Below, piece after piece: positions 25,048-33,753 of a stretch of 37,226 nucleotides of DNA. Made by a program: the position numbers and the translations under genes. Each line of letters starts with the position of its first letter. Position 1 is the first letter of the stretch. Source of the DNA: an uncultured Bacteroides sp. (GTDB taxonomy: Bacteria; Bacteroidota; Bacteroidia; Bacteroidales; Bacteroidaceae); assembly GCA_947074345.1 (NCBI GenBank), contig CAMTPH010000020.1, positions 1 to 37,226 on the forward strand. The letters are read 5' to 3'. The notes below the pieces were generated by a model. That model was not told the DNA's origin and ran no database searches. It saw only the letters and a list, made by a program, of their open reading frames with translations.

Positions 25048-26094
25048 ATGGTAGAATTGGGTAAAAATACTTCCGTATTGATAGTTTATACGGGTGGAAC
25101 AATTGGGATGATTGAGAATCGTGAAACGGGTGCACTTGAGAATTTTAACTTCGAGCAATTGCAGAATCATATACCGGAGCTTAAACAAACCAACTGTAAG
25201 ATTGATTCGATTCAGTTTGATCCGCCCATAGACTCATCGGATATGGACCCTGATGCGTGGCGTAAGTTAGTTAAAATCATTAGCGATAATTACGATCAAT
25301 ATAATGGTTTTGTCATTTTGCACGGCACCGATACGATGGCATTTACTGCATCGGCTTTGAGTTTTATGCTCGAAGGATTATCGAAGCCGGTAATCTTGAC
25401 CGGTTCGCAACTGCCTATTGGCGTACTGCGTACAGATGGCAAAGAAAACTTAATGACCAGCATCGAGATAGCTTCGGCCCTCGATGGAGAAGGTAAGCCG
25501 ATGGTTCCCGAAGTATGTATCTTTTTCGAGAATCACCTTATGCGAGGCAACCGTACTACCAAACTGAATGCCGAGAACTTTAATGCTTTTCGTTCTTTTA
25601 ATTATCCGGTATTGGCCAAAGCGGGTATACATATTAAATATAACAAGTCGATAATCCATAAAGAGAACATAGATCAAGTTCTGAAACCTCATTATTTGTT
25701 AGGAACCAATATAGCCGTCTTGAAACTTTTTCCGGGTATGCACGAGAATGTAGTTGCTGCAACGCTCGCCATAGATGGATTGCAAGCCGTTGTTTTAGAA
25801 ACATACGGTTCGGGCAATGCACCGCAACGCAAATGGTTTTTCAGATTGCTCAACGAAGCTAGCAAACGAGGTATCGTGATAGTAAATGTAACTCAATGCT
25901 GTGCGGGCACAGTAGAGATGGAACGATATGGCACCGGATTGCATCTATTAAATTCGGGCATTGTGTGTGGTTACGATATAACTACCGAATCGGCTGTTAC
26001 CAAACTCATGTTTCTGTTGGGTCATGAATATTCACCTCAACAAATAAGAGAACTTATGGGGCAGCCATTAGCAGGAGAAATAACTTTAGGATAG
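25048..26094 (+). CDS. ansA: Type I (cytoplasmic) L-asparaginase
   Basis: 348 residues without a signal peptide. Asparaginase motif 1, VYTGGTIGM, has the catalytic threonine at T15. Motif 2, ILHGTDTMAFTAS, has T94 and D95. GSQLPIGVLRTDGKENL and the C-terminal regulatory half (LETYGSGNAP, VTQCCAGTVEM) fit the type I family, which has allosteric asparagine sites. It hydrolyses asparagine to aspartate and ammonia. The gene is divergent from the thr operon, whose first enzyme consumes aspartate, so the pair could be functionally linked. A strong terminator follows. Confidence 0.95.
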   Translation: MVELGKNTSVLIVYTGGTIGMIENRETGALENFNFEQLQNHIPELKQTNCKIDSIQFDPPIDSSDMDPDAWRKLVKIISDNYDQYNGFVILHGTDTMAFTASALSFMLEGLSKPVILTGSQLPIGVLRTDGKENLMTSIEIASALDGEGKPMVPEVCIFFENHLMRGNRTTKLNAENFNAFRSFNYPVLAKAGIHIKYNKSIIHKENIDQVLKPHYLLGTNIAVLKLFPGMHENVVAATLAIDGLQAVVLETYGSGNAPQRKWFFRLLNEASKRGIVIVNVTQCCAGTVEMERYGTGLHLLNSGIVCGYDITTESAVTKLMFLLGHEYSPQQIRELMGQPLAGEITLG

Positions 26095-26117
26095 AGAGAA
26101 TAGTATTTTGCACTCAG

Positions 26118-26165
26118 CAGGATATCGGTCATATATAACTATGATTGGTATCCTGTTTGTTTTTT
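26118..26165 (+). terminator. Terminator after asparaginase
   Basis: CAGGATATCGGTCAT (26118-26132) pairs with ATGATTGGTATCCTG (26141-26155) over 15 positions with three G-U wobbles and an 8-nt loop. TTTGTTTTTT follows, a typical intrinsic terminator. Confidence 0.88.
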
Positions 26166-26234
26166 AATGGGGTGATACATTATAAAAGAGGTGTAGTCTA
26201 TTAAAAACGGAACTTGCTCTTGCATATTTGTCGT

Positions 26235-26298
26235 GATAACTGTTAACAGTTATCGTGCTAGATATATACATATAGCTTGATAATAGTTAACAGTTATC
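26235..26298. repeat. Paired-palindrome intergenic element, copy 2
   Basis: Module 1 is GATAACTGTTAACAGTTATC (26235-26254), a perfect 20-bp palindrome. Module 2 is GATAATAGTTAACAGTTATC (26279-26298), identical to module 2 of copy 1. The module start-to-start distance is 44 bp in both copies. The 24-bp spacer keeps GTGCTA at its left and CTT at its right end, while its middle is ATATATACATATA in place of the GTGTGTACACTCA region of copy 1. It lies between the asparaginase terminator and the radA promoter. The rest of 26095-26431 shows only those two elements. Confidence 0.85.
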
Positions 26299-26394
26299 GT
26301 TTACCATAAAGCTATCTATTTTAGTAAATATCGTAACTAACCGACTGATATCATATAATTTACCATTTTATATCACTTAACTACATATTTTATT

Positions 26395-26402
26395 TACTTT
26401 TG
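26395..26402 (+). promoter_or_regulatory. -7 box of the radA promoter
   Basis: TACTTTTG matches TAnnTTTG and lies 29 bp before the radA ATG. The -33 region shows no TTG. Confidence 0.5.
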
Positions 26403-26431
26403 TCTGATTAATTATTGGGATAAACAGAAAC

Positions 26432-27799
26432 ATGGCTAAAGAGAAAACAGTATATGTATGCAGCAATTGCGGACAAGATTCGCCTAAATGGCAAGGCAAA
26501 TGTCCTTCTTGCGGTGAATGGAACACATTTGTAGAAGAGATTGTAAGAAAAGAATCGACCAATCGCCGACCCACTTCGGGCATCGCAGTAGCCAAAGCCA
26601 AACCGATAACCATTCGCGAAATTGAAGTCGATGATGAACCACGCATTAACCTGCACGACGAAGAGTTGAATCGTGTGTTAGGTGGTGGATTAGTGCCGGG
26701 TTCGTTGGTGCTGATTGGTGGTGAACCGGGCATTGGTAAATCTACTTTGGTCTTGCAAACAGTACTTCGTATCCCCAATAAACGCATACTTTATATATCG
26801 GGCGAGGAGAGTGCGCGCCAGCTTAAACTACGTGCCGACCGCATATCGCATTCTTCATCCGATTGCTTGATCGTTTGCGAAACTTCACTCGAACAAATCT
26901 ATGTTCATATCAAAAATACCAACCCCGATTTGGTGATTATTGACTCTATACAGACTATCTCTACCGAAAATATAGAATCTTCTCCGGGTAGCATTGCGCA
27001 AGTGCGCGAGTGTTCGGCGTCGATACTCCGATTTGCGAAAGAAACTCACACGCCGGTTCTTCTTATCGGCCACATCAATAAAGAGGGTAGCATTGCAGGG
27101 CCAAAGGTTCTAGAGCACATTGTCGATACAGTGCTTCAGTTCGAAGGCGATCAGCACTATATGTATCGCATCTTGCGCAGCATCAAAAACCGTTTTGGTA
27201 GTACTGCCGAACTAGGCATTTACGAGATGCGTCAAGATGGACTCAGACAAGTGAGCAACCCATCCGAACTGTTGCTTTCGCAAGATCACGAAGGTATGAG
27301 TGGCATTGCCATTGCATCGGCTATCGAAGGGGTGCGCCCATTTCTCATTGAAACACAAGCATTGGTTAGCTCGGCTGTTTATGGCAACCCGCAACGTTCG
27401 TCAACCGGCTTCGATATACGACGCATGAATATGCTGCTTGCTGTACTCGAAAAGCGTGTTGGCTTTAAACTCGGTCAGAAAGATGTATTCCTCAATATAG
27501 CCGGTGGTTTAAAGGTGAACGACCCTGCTATCGACTTGGCTGTAATTAGTGCCATCCTTTCATCAAACATGGATTCGCCTATCGACTCGGATGTGTCTAT
27601 GGCAGGTGAAGTAGGACTATCGGGCGAAATTCGTCCGGTAAACCGCATCGAACAACGCATTGGCGAAGCCGAAAAACTAGGATTTAAACAATTCATACTC
27701 CCCAAATACAATCTCCAAGGACTTAACACACAAAATTTCAAAATAGAATTAATACCTGTCCGTAAGGTGGAAGAGGCTTTTCGGGCATTGTTTGGTTAA
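26432..27799 (+). CDS. radA: DNA repair protein RadA
   Basis: 455 residues, the usual length. N-terminal zinc finger CSNCGQDSPKWQGKCPSCGEW (C10, C13, C25, C28), Walker A GGEPGIGKST (about 93-102), the RadA-specific KNRFG (252-256), and a C-terminal Lon-protease-like domain (about 275-455, with GGLKVNDPAIDLAV and GEVGLSGEIRPV). RadA is a RecA-related motor that promotes branch migration in recombinational repair. The next gene begins 21 bp after the stop, so the following lipoprotein gene may be co-transcribed. Confidence 0.97.
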   Translation: MAKEKTVYVCSNCGQDSPKWQGKCPSCGEWNTFVEEIVRKESTNRRPTSGIAVAKAKPITIREIEVDDEPRINLHDEELNRVLGGGLVPGSLVLIGGEPGIGKSTLVLQTVLRIPNKRILYISGEESARQLKLRADRISHSSSDCLIVCETSLEQIYVHIKNTNPDLVIIDSIQTISTENIESSPGSIAQVRECSASILRFAKETHTPVLLIGHINKEGSIAGPKVLEHIVDTVLQFEGDQHYMYRILRSIKNRFGSTAELGIYEMRQDGLRQVSNPSELLLSQDHEGMSGIAIASAIEGVRPFLIETQALVSSAVYGNPQRSSTGFDIRRMNMLLAVLEKRVGFKLGQKDVFLNIAGGLKVNDPAIDLAVISAILSSNMDSPIDSDVSMAGEVGLSGEIRPVNRIEQRIGEAEKLGFKQFILPKYNLQGLNTQNFKIELIPVRKVEEAFRALFG

Positions 27800-27820
27800 A
27801 CATAAAACTTAATTTTACTT

Positions 27821-29686
27821 ATGAACAAAACATTCTTTTCTCTTTTATTGCTACTTACAATGGGAGTAAGTAGTTGCGACATGCCTTTGGCTGATGACTA
27901 CTATCAATCTATTACTGAAGACGATAACATTGGCGTATCTATCGTTTTTAATACCAATTGGGACAAGGGTACGATGATGCTAACGGGGCAAAACACACAA
28001 GTGATTCCTTATTCTATCTCGGCCTATGGTAAAGAGATCGTGGTTGTAGAGATGACAATGGGCAGCATGAAGTGGACACCCAATGAAGCTCATGGCGAAC
28101 TTGTGGTCTATAACAGTGAGTTGCCCGATGGTAAATATACGTTGAGCTGCGAAATCTACATTAAAGGCAATTCGGGTAGCTTGGCCAATCAGCTCGATGC
28201 TGAATATTATGGTGGAACATTCTCTTTTCCGGTACAAATTAACAGACAAGCCGAAGCTCCCAAGCGCATGAGAAAGTCAATTAATAAAGACGGCTTTCTT
28301 GCTTTCGACTGGGATATGCCCGAGGTTAGTCATCTCGAAATAGTGGACTATACCCTATACTATAACGAAAATGGCATTCATCGAACAAAAACAATCGCGG
28401 CAACAGAGCATATTGCTGTAGACAATGAATATGCCGGAGAAGCGTGTAAATATGAACTGAGAGCCAATCTCAAAGATAGCTATACAGGTGATAGATTCAG
28501 TTGGTTGGTTGACTCCTATGATATGGAGGAGAGCATCAATCTATCGTATCGTCATTTAGATGATGGTCGCATCATGTTAGAGTGGAATAATCCATATCCG
28601 CATAAAGTGAAGATAGAACAGATGAGTATACTGCAAGATGCTGAATTGAAAAATGGAAGTCTTACATTTACTCCTCAACCATTAAATAATACCTATTGGG
28701 ATATTAATCAGATGATAAATATATCAATGAGTAATACAGTTAACACCGACCAGTATTTTTGGAAAAGAGAAATTACTATTCCGCTATATGCCGATTGTGT
28801 TACCGATGATAAATTTGCCTACTTTGATTACAATCCAGCCGACAATACTATATATGCTGTTACTCAAAATGAACTGATAGCTGTCAACCCATACGACTAT
28901 CGATTGACAAAGAAACATGATCTTAATACCTATTATGCATCCGAGATCTGTACTTCGCCAAACTCGGCCATGGTAGTGGCTTATGTACCTTATTTCAATA
29001 ATGTGAATGATAATGACTATCTAGTAGCTTATCGAAACAAGGATATGCAAGAGATGTGGCGCATACCATGTGTTGACAAAAGATACAATGGTACAAAAGC
29101 AAAACAGATGTTCCTTACTACCGATGATAAGCTAATATACTTTGCATCGCGTTCAACGGGCAATCATGCCGTTGTAATAAATGCTTTGACAGGTGCAATA
29201 GAGAAAGATATAAAACTCGATGCAGATAGTTATGTATATGAAAAGGCTATCTCACCCGATGGAAAAAATATATGTTACAACGATGCGCACAATACGTATA
29301 TAATCGAATTAGAGAATTATGAAATGAAAGCAAAGCATATACTCTTTTCTGATAATTATTTAAGAAATTGTTACTTTGCATACAATCGCCCCAATGAAAT
29401 CATTACTATTACTAGTGACAACAGTGATATCACTTATTGGGACTTGACTACAAGAGAAAAGATTCGCTCTATTACACCTGTAGATCATTCGTCTCTAATT
29501 GCCATGGATAGTTATACAGGAAATCTATTATTACTCAATTATCCAAAACTCTATGTCGCATCACCCGTAGATGGTTCGATACTTTTCGAAACTAACACCA
29601 AAAGCCGCTCTTGCTCATTGGTTAACAATCATCTTAACTCATACGATGGACTATTGTTGAACTTAAATAAATACATGACAAAATGA
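27821..29686 (+). CDS. Lipoprotein with C-terminal propeller-like repeats, unknown function
   Basis: 621 residues. The signal peptide ends in the lipobox VSSC with C19 as the lipid anchor, followed by DMPLADDYY, whose acidic residues could favour surface export in Bacteroidetes. The first half (about 40-330) looks like beta-sandwich or Fn3-like modules. The second half (about 330-610) has repeats resembling a WD40 or quinoprotein propeller (YVYEKAISPDGKNICYND, then IITITSDNSDITYWDLTTRE). No catalytic motif was seen. It overlaps the next gene, an outer-membrane barrel, by 4 bp, so the two are translationally coupled and probably act together at the cell surface. The function is unknown. Confidence 0.85.
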   Translation: MNKTFFSLLLLLTMGVSSCDMPLADDYYQSITEDDNIGVSIVFNTNWDKGTMMLTGQNTQVIPYSISAYGKEIVVVEMTMGSMKWTPNEAHGELVVYNSELPDGKYTLSCEIYIKGNSGSLANQLDAEYYGGTFSFPVQINRQAEAPKRMRKSINKDGFLAFDWDMPEVSHLEIVDYTLYYNENGIHRTKTIAATEHIAVDNEYAGEACKYELRANLKDSYTGDRFSWLVDSYDMEESINLSYRHLDDGRIMLEWNNPYPHKVKIEQMSILQDAELKNGSLTFTPQPLNNTYWDINQMINISMSNTVNTDQYFWKREITIPLYADCVTDDKFAYFDYNPADNTIYAVTQNELIAVNPYDYRLTKKHDLNTYYASEICTSPNSAMVVAYVPYFNNVNDNDYLVAYRNKDMQEMWRIPCVDKRYNGTKAKQMFLTTDDKLIYFASRSTGNHAVVINALTGAIEKDIKLDADSYVYEKAISPDGKNICYNDAHNTYIIELENYEMKAKHILFSDNYLRNCYFAYNRPNEIITITSDNSDITYWDLTTREKIRSITPVDHSSLIAMDSYTGNLLLLNYPKLYVASPVDGSILFETNTKSRSCSLVNNHLNSYDGLLLNLNKYMTK

Positions 29687-30369
29687 AAAAACTAATTATA
29701 TCTCTATTCATAGTTTTATTGACTATCTCGAGTGCAAGCGCACAACGTATCTTCCTTGAATACAATATTGGCTATGGCACATTCAACATGAGCGATATGC
29801 GCCATACATTATTAAAAACAGAAAGCGCTGTTAAGGGAATGAAGATAACGGATGACTTTCCGGGTTTCTTGATTCAAGATGCAAAAGTAGGTTTTAGCTA
29901 TAATCGATGGGATTCTGGTGTGTTGTTTGGCTATATGGCAACCGGTGGAAAGAAATCATTGGCCGATTATTCGGGTAGTTATAAGAACGAGATTAAGAAT
30001 AAAGGGTTCAAAACCGGACTATTTGCTAGATATTGCTTGATGGGGCAAGATTTTAAGCTAAAACTATATGCACAAGGTTCTGTAGGCACTATCTTTACAA
30101 ACGCAAAGTTGATTGATGAAATCAACCTTAACGCAAATAATATACACGAAAGGGAAGAAGCTAAGATTAATGGTACGAACCTATTTGTTCAACCAGCGTT
30201 AATTATTCAGTACCACATTATAAAACCATTGGCTGTTCAAGCTCAAATAGGTTATGAGTGGTCGCCCTACAAAGGAAAAATGCGTTACGAAGGAAATAAA
30301 CTAGACTTAAAAGCTGACTGGGACGGTCTACGTGCTAGTGTAGGTTTTGTAGTCTACTTAACAAACTAA
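29683..30369 (+). CDS. Outer-membrane beta-barrel protein, unknown function
   Basis: 228 residues. Signal peptide of about 20 residues (ending SASA before QR), then alternating amphipathic strands as in small 8-10-stranded porin-like barrels (GFSYNRWDSGVLFGYMATGG, KTGLFARYCLM, QIGYEWSPYKGKMRYEG). The end, VGFVVYLTN, is barrel-like although it lacks the usual final aromatic residue. The ATG overlaps the stop of the preceding lipoprotein gene in an ATGA arrangement. No specific family recognised. Confidence 0.82.
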   Translation: MKKLIISLFIVLLTISSASAQRIFLEYNIGYGTFNMSDMRHTLLKTESAVKGMKITDDFPGFLIQDAKVGFSYNRWDSGVLFGYMATGGKKSLADYSGSYKNEIKNKGFKTGLFARYCLMGQDFKLKLYAQGSVGTIFTNAKLIDEINLNANNIHEREEAKINGTNLFVQPALIIQYHIIKPLAVQAQIGYEWSPYKGKMRYEGNKLDLKADWDGLRASVGFVVYLTN

Positions 30370-30378
30370 TATATTATA

Positions 30379-31974
30379 ATGATTCAAGAGTTTCAAATTA
30401 GAGTATTGCCGCAAGTGGCTGCCAACGAACAAGCTGTGATAGCATATCTGGCAGATGAAAAAGGACTTGACCCACGTAAAGTCAATGCTATTCGTATACT
30501 TAAGCGTAGCATTGATGCACGCCAACGTACTATCTTTATCAACTTGAAAGTACGCGCATATATCAATGAAATGCCTGCTAATGATGAGTATCAACCTACT
30601 GAATACAATTCAGTAGAAGATAAACCGCAGGTGATTGTAGTTGGTGCTGGCCCAGGAGGATTGTTTGCTGCTTTACGTTTAGTAGAGTTGGGCTATCGTC
30701 CTATCGTGGTAGAACGTGGAAAGAATGTACGCGACCGCAAAAAGGATTTAGCTCAAATCAGTCGCGAACATATCGTTAATGCTGAATCTAACTATAGCTT
30801 TGGTGAAGGTGGTGCAGGTGCATACTCAGATGGTAAACTCTATACTCGTAGCAAGAAACGAGGAAACATTGATAAGATATTGAATGTGTTCTGTCAGCAT
30901 GGTGCATCGACCAGTATATTGGTTGATGCCCATCCTCATATTGGTACAGATAAACTGCCACGTGTGATTGAAAATATGCGAAATACAATCATAGCCTGTG
31001 GTGGCGAAGTACACTTTGAAACTCGTATGGATGCTATAATCATAGCCAATGGTGAAGTGAGAGGTATTGAAACCAACACAGGTCAAACCTTTGAAGGTCC
31101 TGTAATACTTGCTACCGGACACTCGGCTCGCGATGTATATCGCTGGTTGGCAAACAACAATGTAGAGATTGAAGCGAAAGGTATCGCCGTAGGTGTACGT
31201 TTGGAGCATCCTGCGCATCTCATCGATCAGATACAATATCACAGCAAAGAGGGAAGAGGTAAATATCTACCTGCTGCAGAGTATAGCTTTGTTACTCAAG
31301 TAGAGAATAGAGGAGTATATAGCTTCTGTATGTGCCCTGGTGGAGTTGTAGTTCCAGCAGCAAGCGGTTCTGAACAAGTAGTGGTCAATGGTATGTCGGC
31401 CTCTAATCGTGGTTCACGTTGGAGCAACTCTGGTATGGTAGTCGAAATACAACCGGAAGATTTGAACGAAAAATCAATGAAGGTAGATGTAGCGATGGAC
31501 CATATACAAGGCGAACCATCTGTATTACAAATGATGCACTTTCAAGAAGCACTCGAAAAGCAATGTTGGCAACAAGGTGGTAGTTCGCAAACTGCGCCAG
31601 CACAACGAATGTTAGACTTTACTCGTAAGACATTAAGCTTTGATCTACCCGAAACTTCTTATAGTCCGGGCATTATATCTTCTCCGCTTCATTTCTGGAT
31701 GCCTTCGTTCATCACCAATCGTTTATCGCAAGGTTTTCAAAACTTTGGTAAGATGAGTCGTGGCTTTTTAACCAACGAAGCTACAATGATTGGAGTAGAA
31801 ACACGTACATCAGCACCCGTGCGAATTGTTCGCGATAGAGAAACACTACAGCATGTTACTATAAAAGGCTTATTCCCATGTGGCGAAGGTGCAGGATATG
31901 CCGGAGGTATTGTATCGGCCGGCGTAGATGGTGAAAGATGTGCCGATGCTGTTGCTAACTACTTAAATAAATAG
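30379..31974 (+). CDS. FAD-dependent dehydrogenase (NAD(P)/FAD oxidoreductase family)
   Basis: 531 residues. An N-terminal domain of about 80 residues precedes the dinucleotide-binding motif VIVVGAGPGGLFAALRLVE (GxGxxG at 89-94, with the ribose-binding glutamate in VVERG). The region SFGEGGAGAYSDGKLYTR is typical of this uncharacterised group (COG2509). A second FAD motif sits near the C-terminus (LFPCGEGAGYAGGIVSAGVDG). Cytoplasmic; the substrate is unknown in the family. It starts 9 bp after the barrel gene and is followed after 13 bp by the LuxR-type gene, so it is likely part of a transcription unit. Confidence 0.92.
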   Translation: MIQEFQIRVLPQVAANEQAVIAYLADEKGLDPRKVNAIRILKRSIDARQRTIFINLKVRAYINEMPANDEYQPTEYNSVEDKPQVIVVGAGPGGLFAALRLVELGYRPIVVERGKNVRDRKKDLAQISREHIVNAESNYSFGEGGAGAYSDGKLYTRSKKRGNIDKILNVFCQHGASTSILVDAHPHIGTDKLPRVIENMRNTIIACGGEVHFETRMDAIIIANGEVRGIETNTGQTFEGPVILATGHSARDVYRWLANNNVEIEAKGIAVGVRLEHPAHLIDQIQYHSKEGRGKYLPAAEYSFVTQVENRGVYSFCMCPGGVVVPAASGSEQVVVNGMSASNRGSRWSNSGMVVEIQPEDLNEKSMKVDVAMDHIQGEPSVLQMMHFQEALEKQCWQQGGSSQTAPAQRMLDFTRKTLSFDLPETSYSPGIISSPLHFWMPSFITNRLSQGFQNFGKMSRGFLTNEATMIGVETRTSAPVRIVRDRETLQHVTIKGLFPCGEGAGYAGGIVSAGVDGERCADAVANYLNK

Positions 31975-31987
31975 ACAATATAGATAA

Positions 31988-32581
31988 ATGAAACATGTAC
32001 CCGAGATAGCCATTGTTGATGCCAATACACTTAGTGCTTTCGGCTTGCAAACTATATTAGAAGAGTTATTGCCCATGGCGATGATACGTTCTTTCAATAG
32101 TTTTGAAGCTTTGATTGATGATACACCCGATATGTATGCACACTATTTCGTATCAGCTCAACTCTATATGGAACATACTTCCTTCTTCTTACAACGAAAG
32201 AAGAAAGCGATTGTAATGGCTGGTGAGAGTCAATCAATCCAATTGTCGGGTGTTTCAGTTCTTAATGTTTATCAACCAAAAGAGATGTTGGTGAAGTCTA
32301 TCTTGAAACTTCACCAACATGCTCATCATAAAGGGTTCCCACCCGAAGCTGTTCCTCCACGTAGAGTTATAGAACACGAACTTTCTCCTCGCGAAATAGA
32401 AGTTCTAGCTTTAATAACCAAAGGGCTCATCAATAAAGAAATTGCCGATAAGCTCAATATCAGCCTTACTACTGTAATCACTCATCGAAAGAATATTACC
32501 GAAAAACTCGGTATAAAATCAGTTTCAGGACTTACCATTTATGCAGTGATGAATGGTTATGTTGAGGCTGATCGCATTTAA
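31988..32581 (+). CDS. LuxR-type regulator with degenerate receiver domain
   Basis: 197 residues. The N-terminal 1-110 looks like a response-regulator receiver (EIAIVDANTLSAFGLQTILEE), but the third-strand region reads HYFVSAQLYMEH, with serine (about S56) where the phosphorylated aspartate would be, and only one of the two N-terminal acidic residues is kept. The C-terminal GerE/LuxR HTH (about 132-192) is intact: LSPREIEVLALITKGLINKEIADKLNISLTTVITHRKNI. It is therefore probably a pseudo-receiver regulator not controlled by phosphotransfer. Closely spaced behind the FAD dehydrogenase and 30 bp ahead of the phosphoesterase. The target is unknown. Confidence 0.88.
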   Translation: MKHVPEIAIVDANTLSAFGLQTILEELLPMAMIRSFNSFEALIDDTPDMYAHYFVSAQLYMEHTSFFLQRKKKAIVMAGESQSIQLSGVSVLNVYQPKEMLVKSILKLHQHAHHKGFPPEAVPPRRVIEHELSPREIEVLALITKGLINKEIADKLNISLTTVITHRKNITEKLGIKSVSGLTIYAVMNGYVEADRI

Positions 32582-32611
32582 GAACCTTTTACTACTACAA
32601 TAATCAATACT

Positions 32612-33604
32612 ATGAACCGATTTACTACCTTACTACTATTTATTGTGTTTAGCTTTTCAGTTCATGCACAAGCTGTTCGGTTGTCTTTCAATCAAGATAA
32701 GAACTTTAAGATAGCACAATTTACAGACATGCACCTCGGTCTTAATAGTGATGAGTCACGCAAAGAAGCAAAGCAAACGTTTGAAAGGTTGGAAAGGATT
32801 GTTAAGCAAGAGAAGCCCGACTTGATTGTCTTTACAGGCGATATCGTAACTGGTCAACCTGCATTGCAAACATGGAAAACGTTGTTGGATAAAGTAGATG
32901 TACTCAACATCCCTTTTGGAGTTGTATTGGGCAACCACGATCCCGAGAATGCATCAAAAGAAGAGATAGCCACTTTGATTCTTCAATACAAGAACACCAT
33001 CAATAAACCTAATTCTAATAAAGAACTTGCCGATATTGTAATACCTATAAACTCATCAAACAAGATAAAGGATAAGGCATTTATATATCTGATGGATTCG
33101 AATGACTACTCGCCCATTAAAGAGGTAAAAGGTTATGGTTGGTTCACTCGCAATCAAATAGATTGGTATGTAGAAACGAGCAAAGCTATTAATCCCGATA
33201 AGCATCCCGCTTTGGCATTCTTTCATATACCGTTTCCTGAATATACCACTGCTTGGGATGATAAAAAGAATAAACGTATAGGCAGACAAGCCGAAACTCC
33301 TTGTCCTCCATCCATCAATACCGGAATGTTTGCCGCTATGGTCGAGATGGGTGATGTGATAGGAACATTTGTAGGGCACGATCATGATAACGATTATATC
33401 GTGATAGATCAAGGTATAGCGTTGGGTTATGGACGTTTCTCGGGTGATAATACCATCTATAATAATCTTCGTTCGGGAGTTCGTTTGATTGAACTAACCG
33501 AAGACAAACGCGGCTTTAAGAGTTGGATTGTAGAAGACAATGGTCGCGTGGTTGACTCTATGCGCATGATGAATAATTCAATCGAAGCAATAAAGTCGCT
33601 CTAA
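32612..33604 (+). CDS. Exported calcineurin-like metallophosphoesterase
   Basis: 330 residues. Signal peptide of about 20 residues (ending VHA before QA). The full set of metallophosphoesterase motifs is present: FTDMH (D39, H41), FTGDIV (D77), GNHD (107-110), FFHIPF (H205) and GHDHDND (255-261). The sequence resembles purple-acid-phosphatase or DCR2-like bacterial phosphoesterases. It should act in the periplasm or outside on a phosphoester. The substrate is unknown. The following TonB receptor could import a released product, but it has its own promoter region. Confidence 0.92.
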   Translation: MNRFTTLLLFIVFSFSVHAQAVRLSFNQDKNFKIAQFTDMHLGLNSDESRKEAKQTFERLERIVKQEKPDLIVFTGDIVTGQPALQTWKTLLDKVDVLNIPFGVVLGNHDPENASKEEIATLILQYKNTINKPNSNKELADIVIPINSSNKIKDKAFIYLMDSNDYSPIKEVKGYGWFTRNQIDWYVETSKAINPDKHPALAFFHIPFPEYTTAWDDKKNKRIGRQAETPCPPSINTGMFAAMVEMGDVIGTFVGHDHDNDYIVIDQGIALGYGRFSGDNTIYNNLRSGVRLIELTEDKRGFKSWIVEDNGRVVDSMRMMNNSIEAIKSL

Positions 33605-33683
33605 CTAAGTCTCTCATTATAAAGAGCGTGTCTTAACACATTTTATAGTAAAAGAATATCTATTTAGGTCTATTTCTGTGATA

Positions 33684-33732
33684 AATCCTAATAAATGAGG
33701 ATTGCACAACTCACTCCTTTACAGTTACTTTG
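33684..33732 (+). promoter_or_regulatory. Promoter of the TonB receptor gene with overlapping inverted repeat
   Basis: TTG (33702-33704) and the near-consensus TTACTTTG (33725-33732) have -33/-7 spacing (20 bp). A perfect 6-bp inverted repeat, AATCCT (33684-33689) and AGGATT (33698-33703) with an 8-bp spacer, overlaps the -33 box, a typical place for a repressor or activator site. No candidate regulator can be named. Confidence 0.4.
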
Positions 33733-33753
33733 TATTAAAATTATAAAGTAAAG

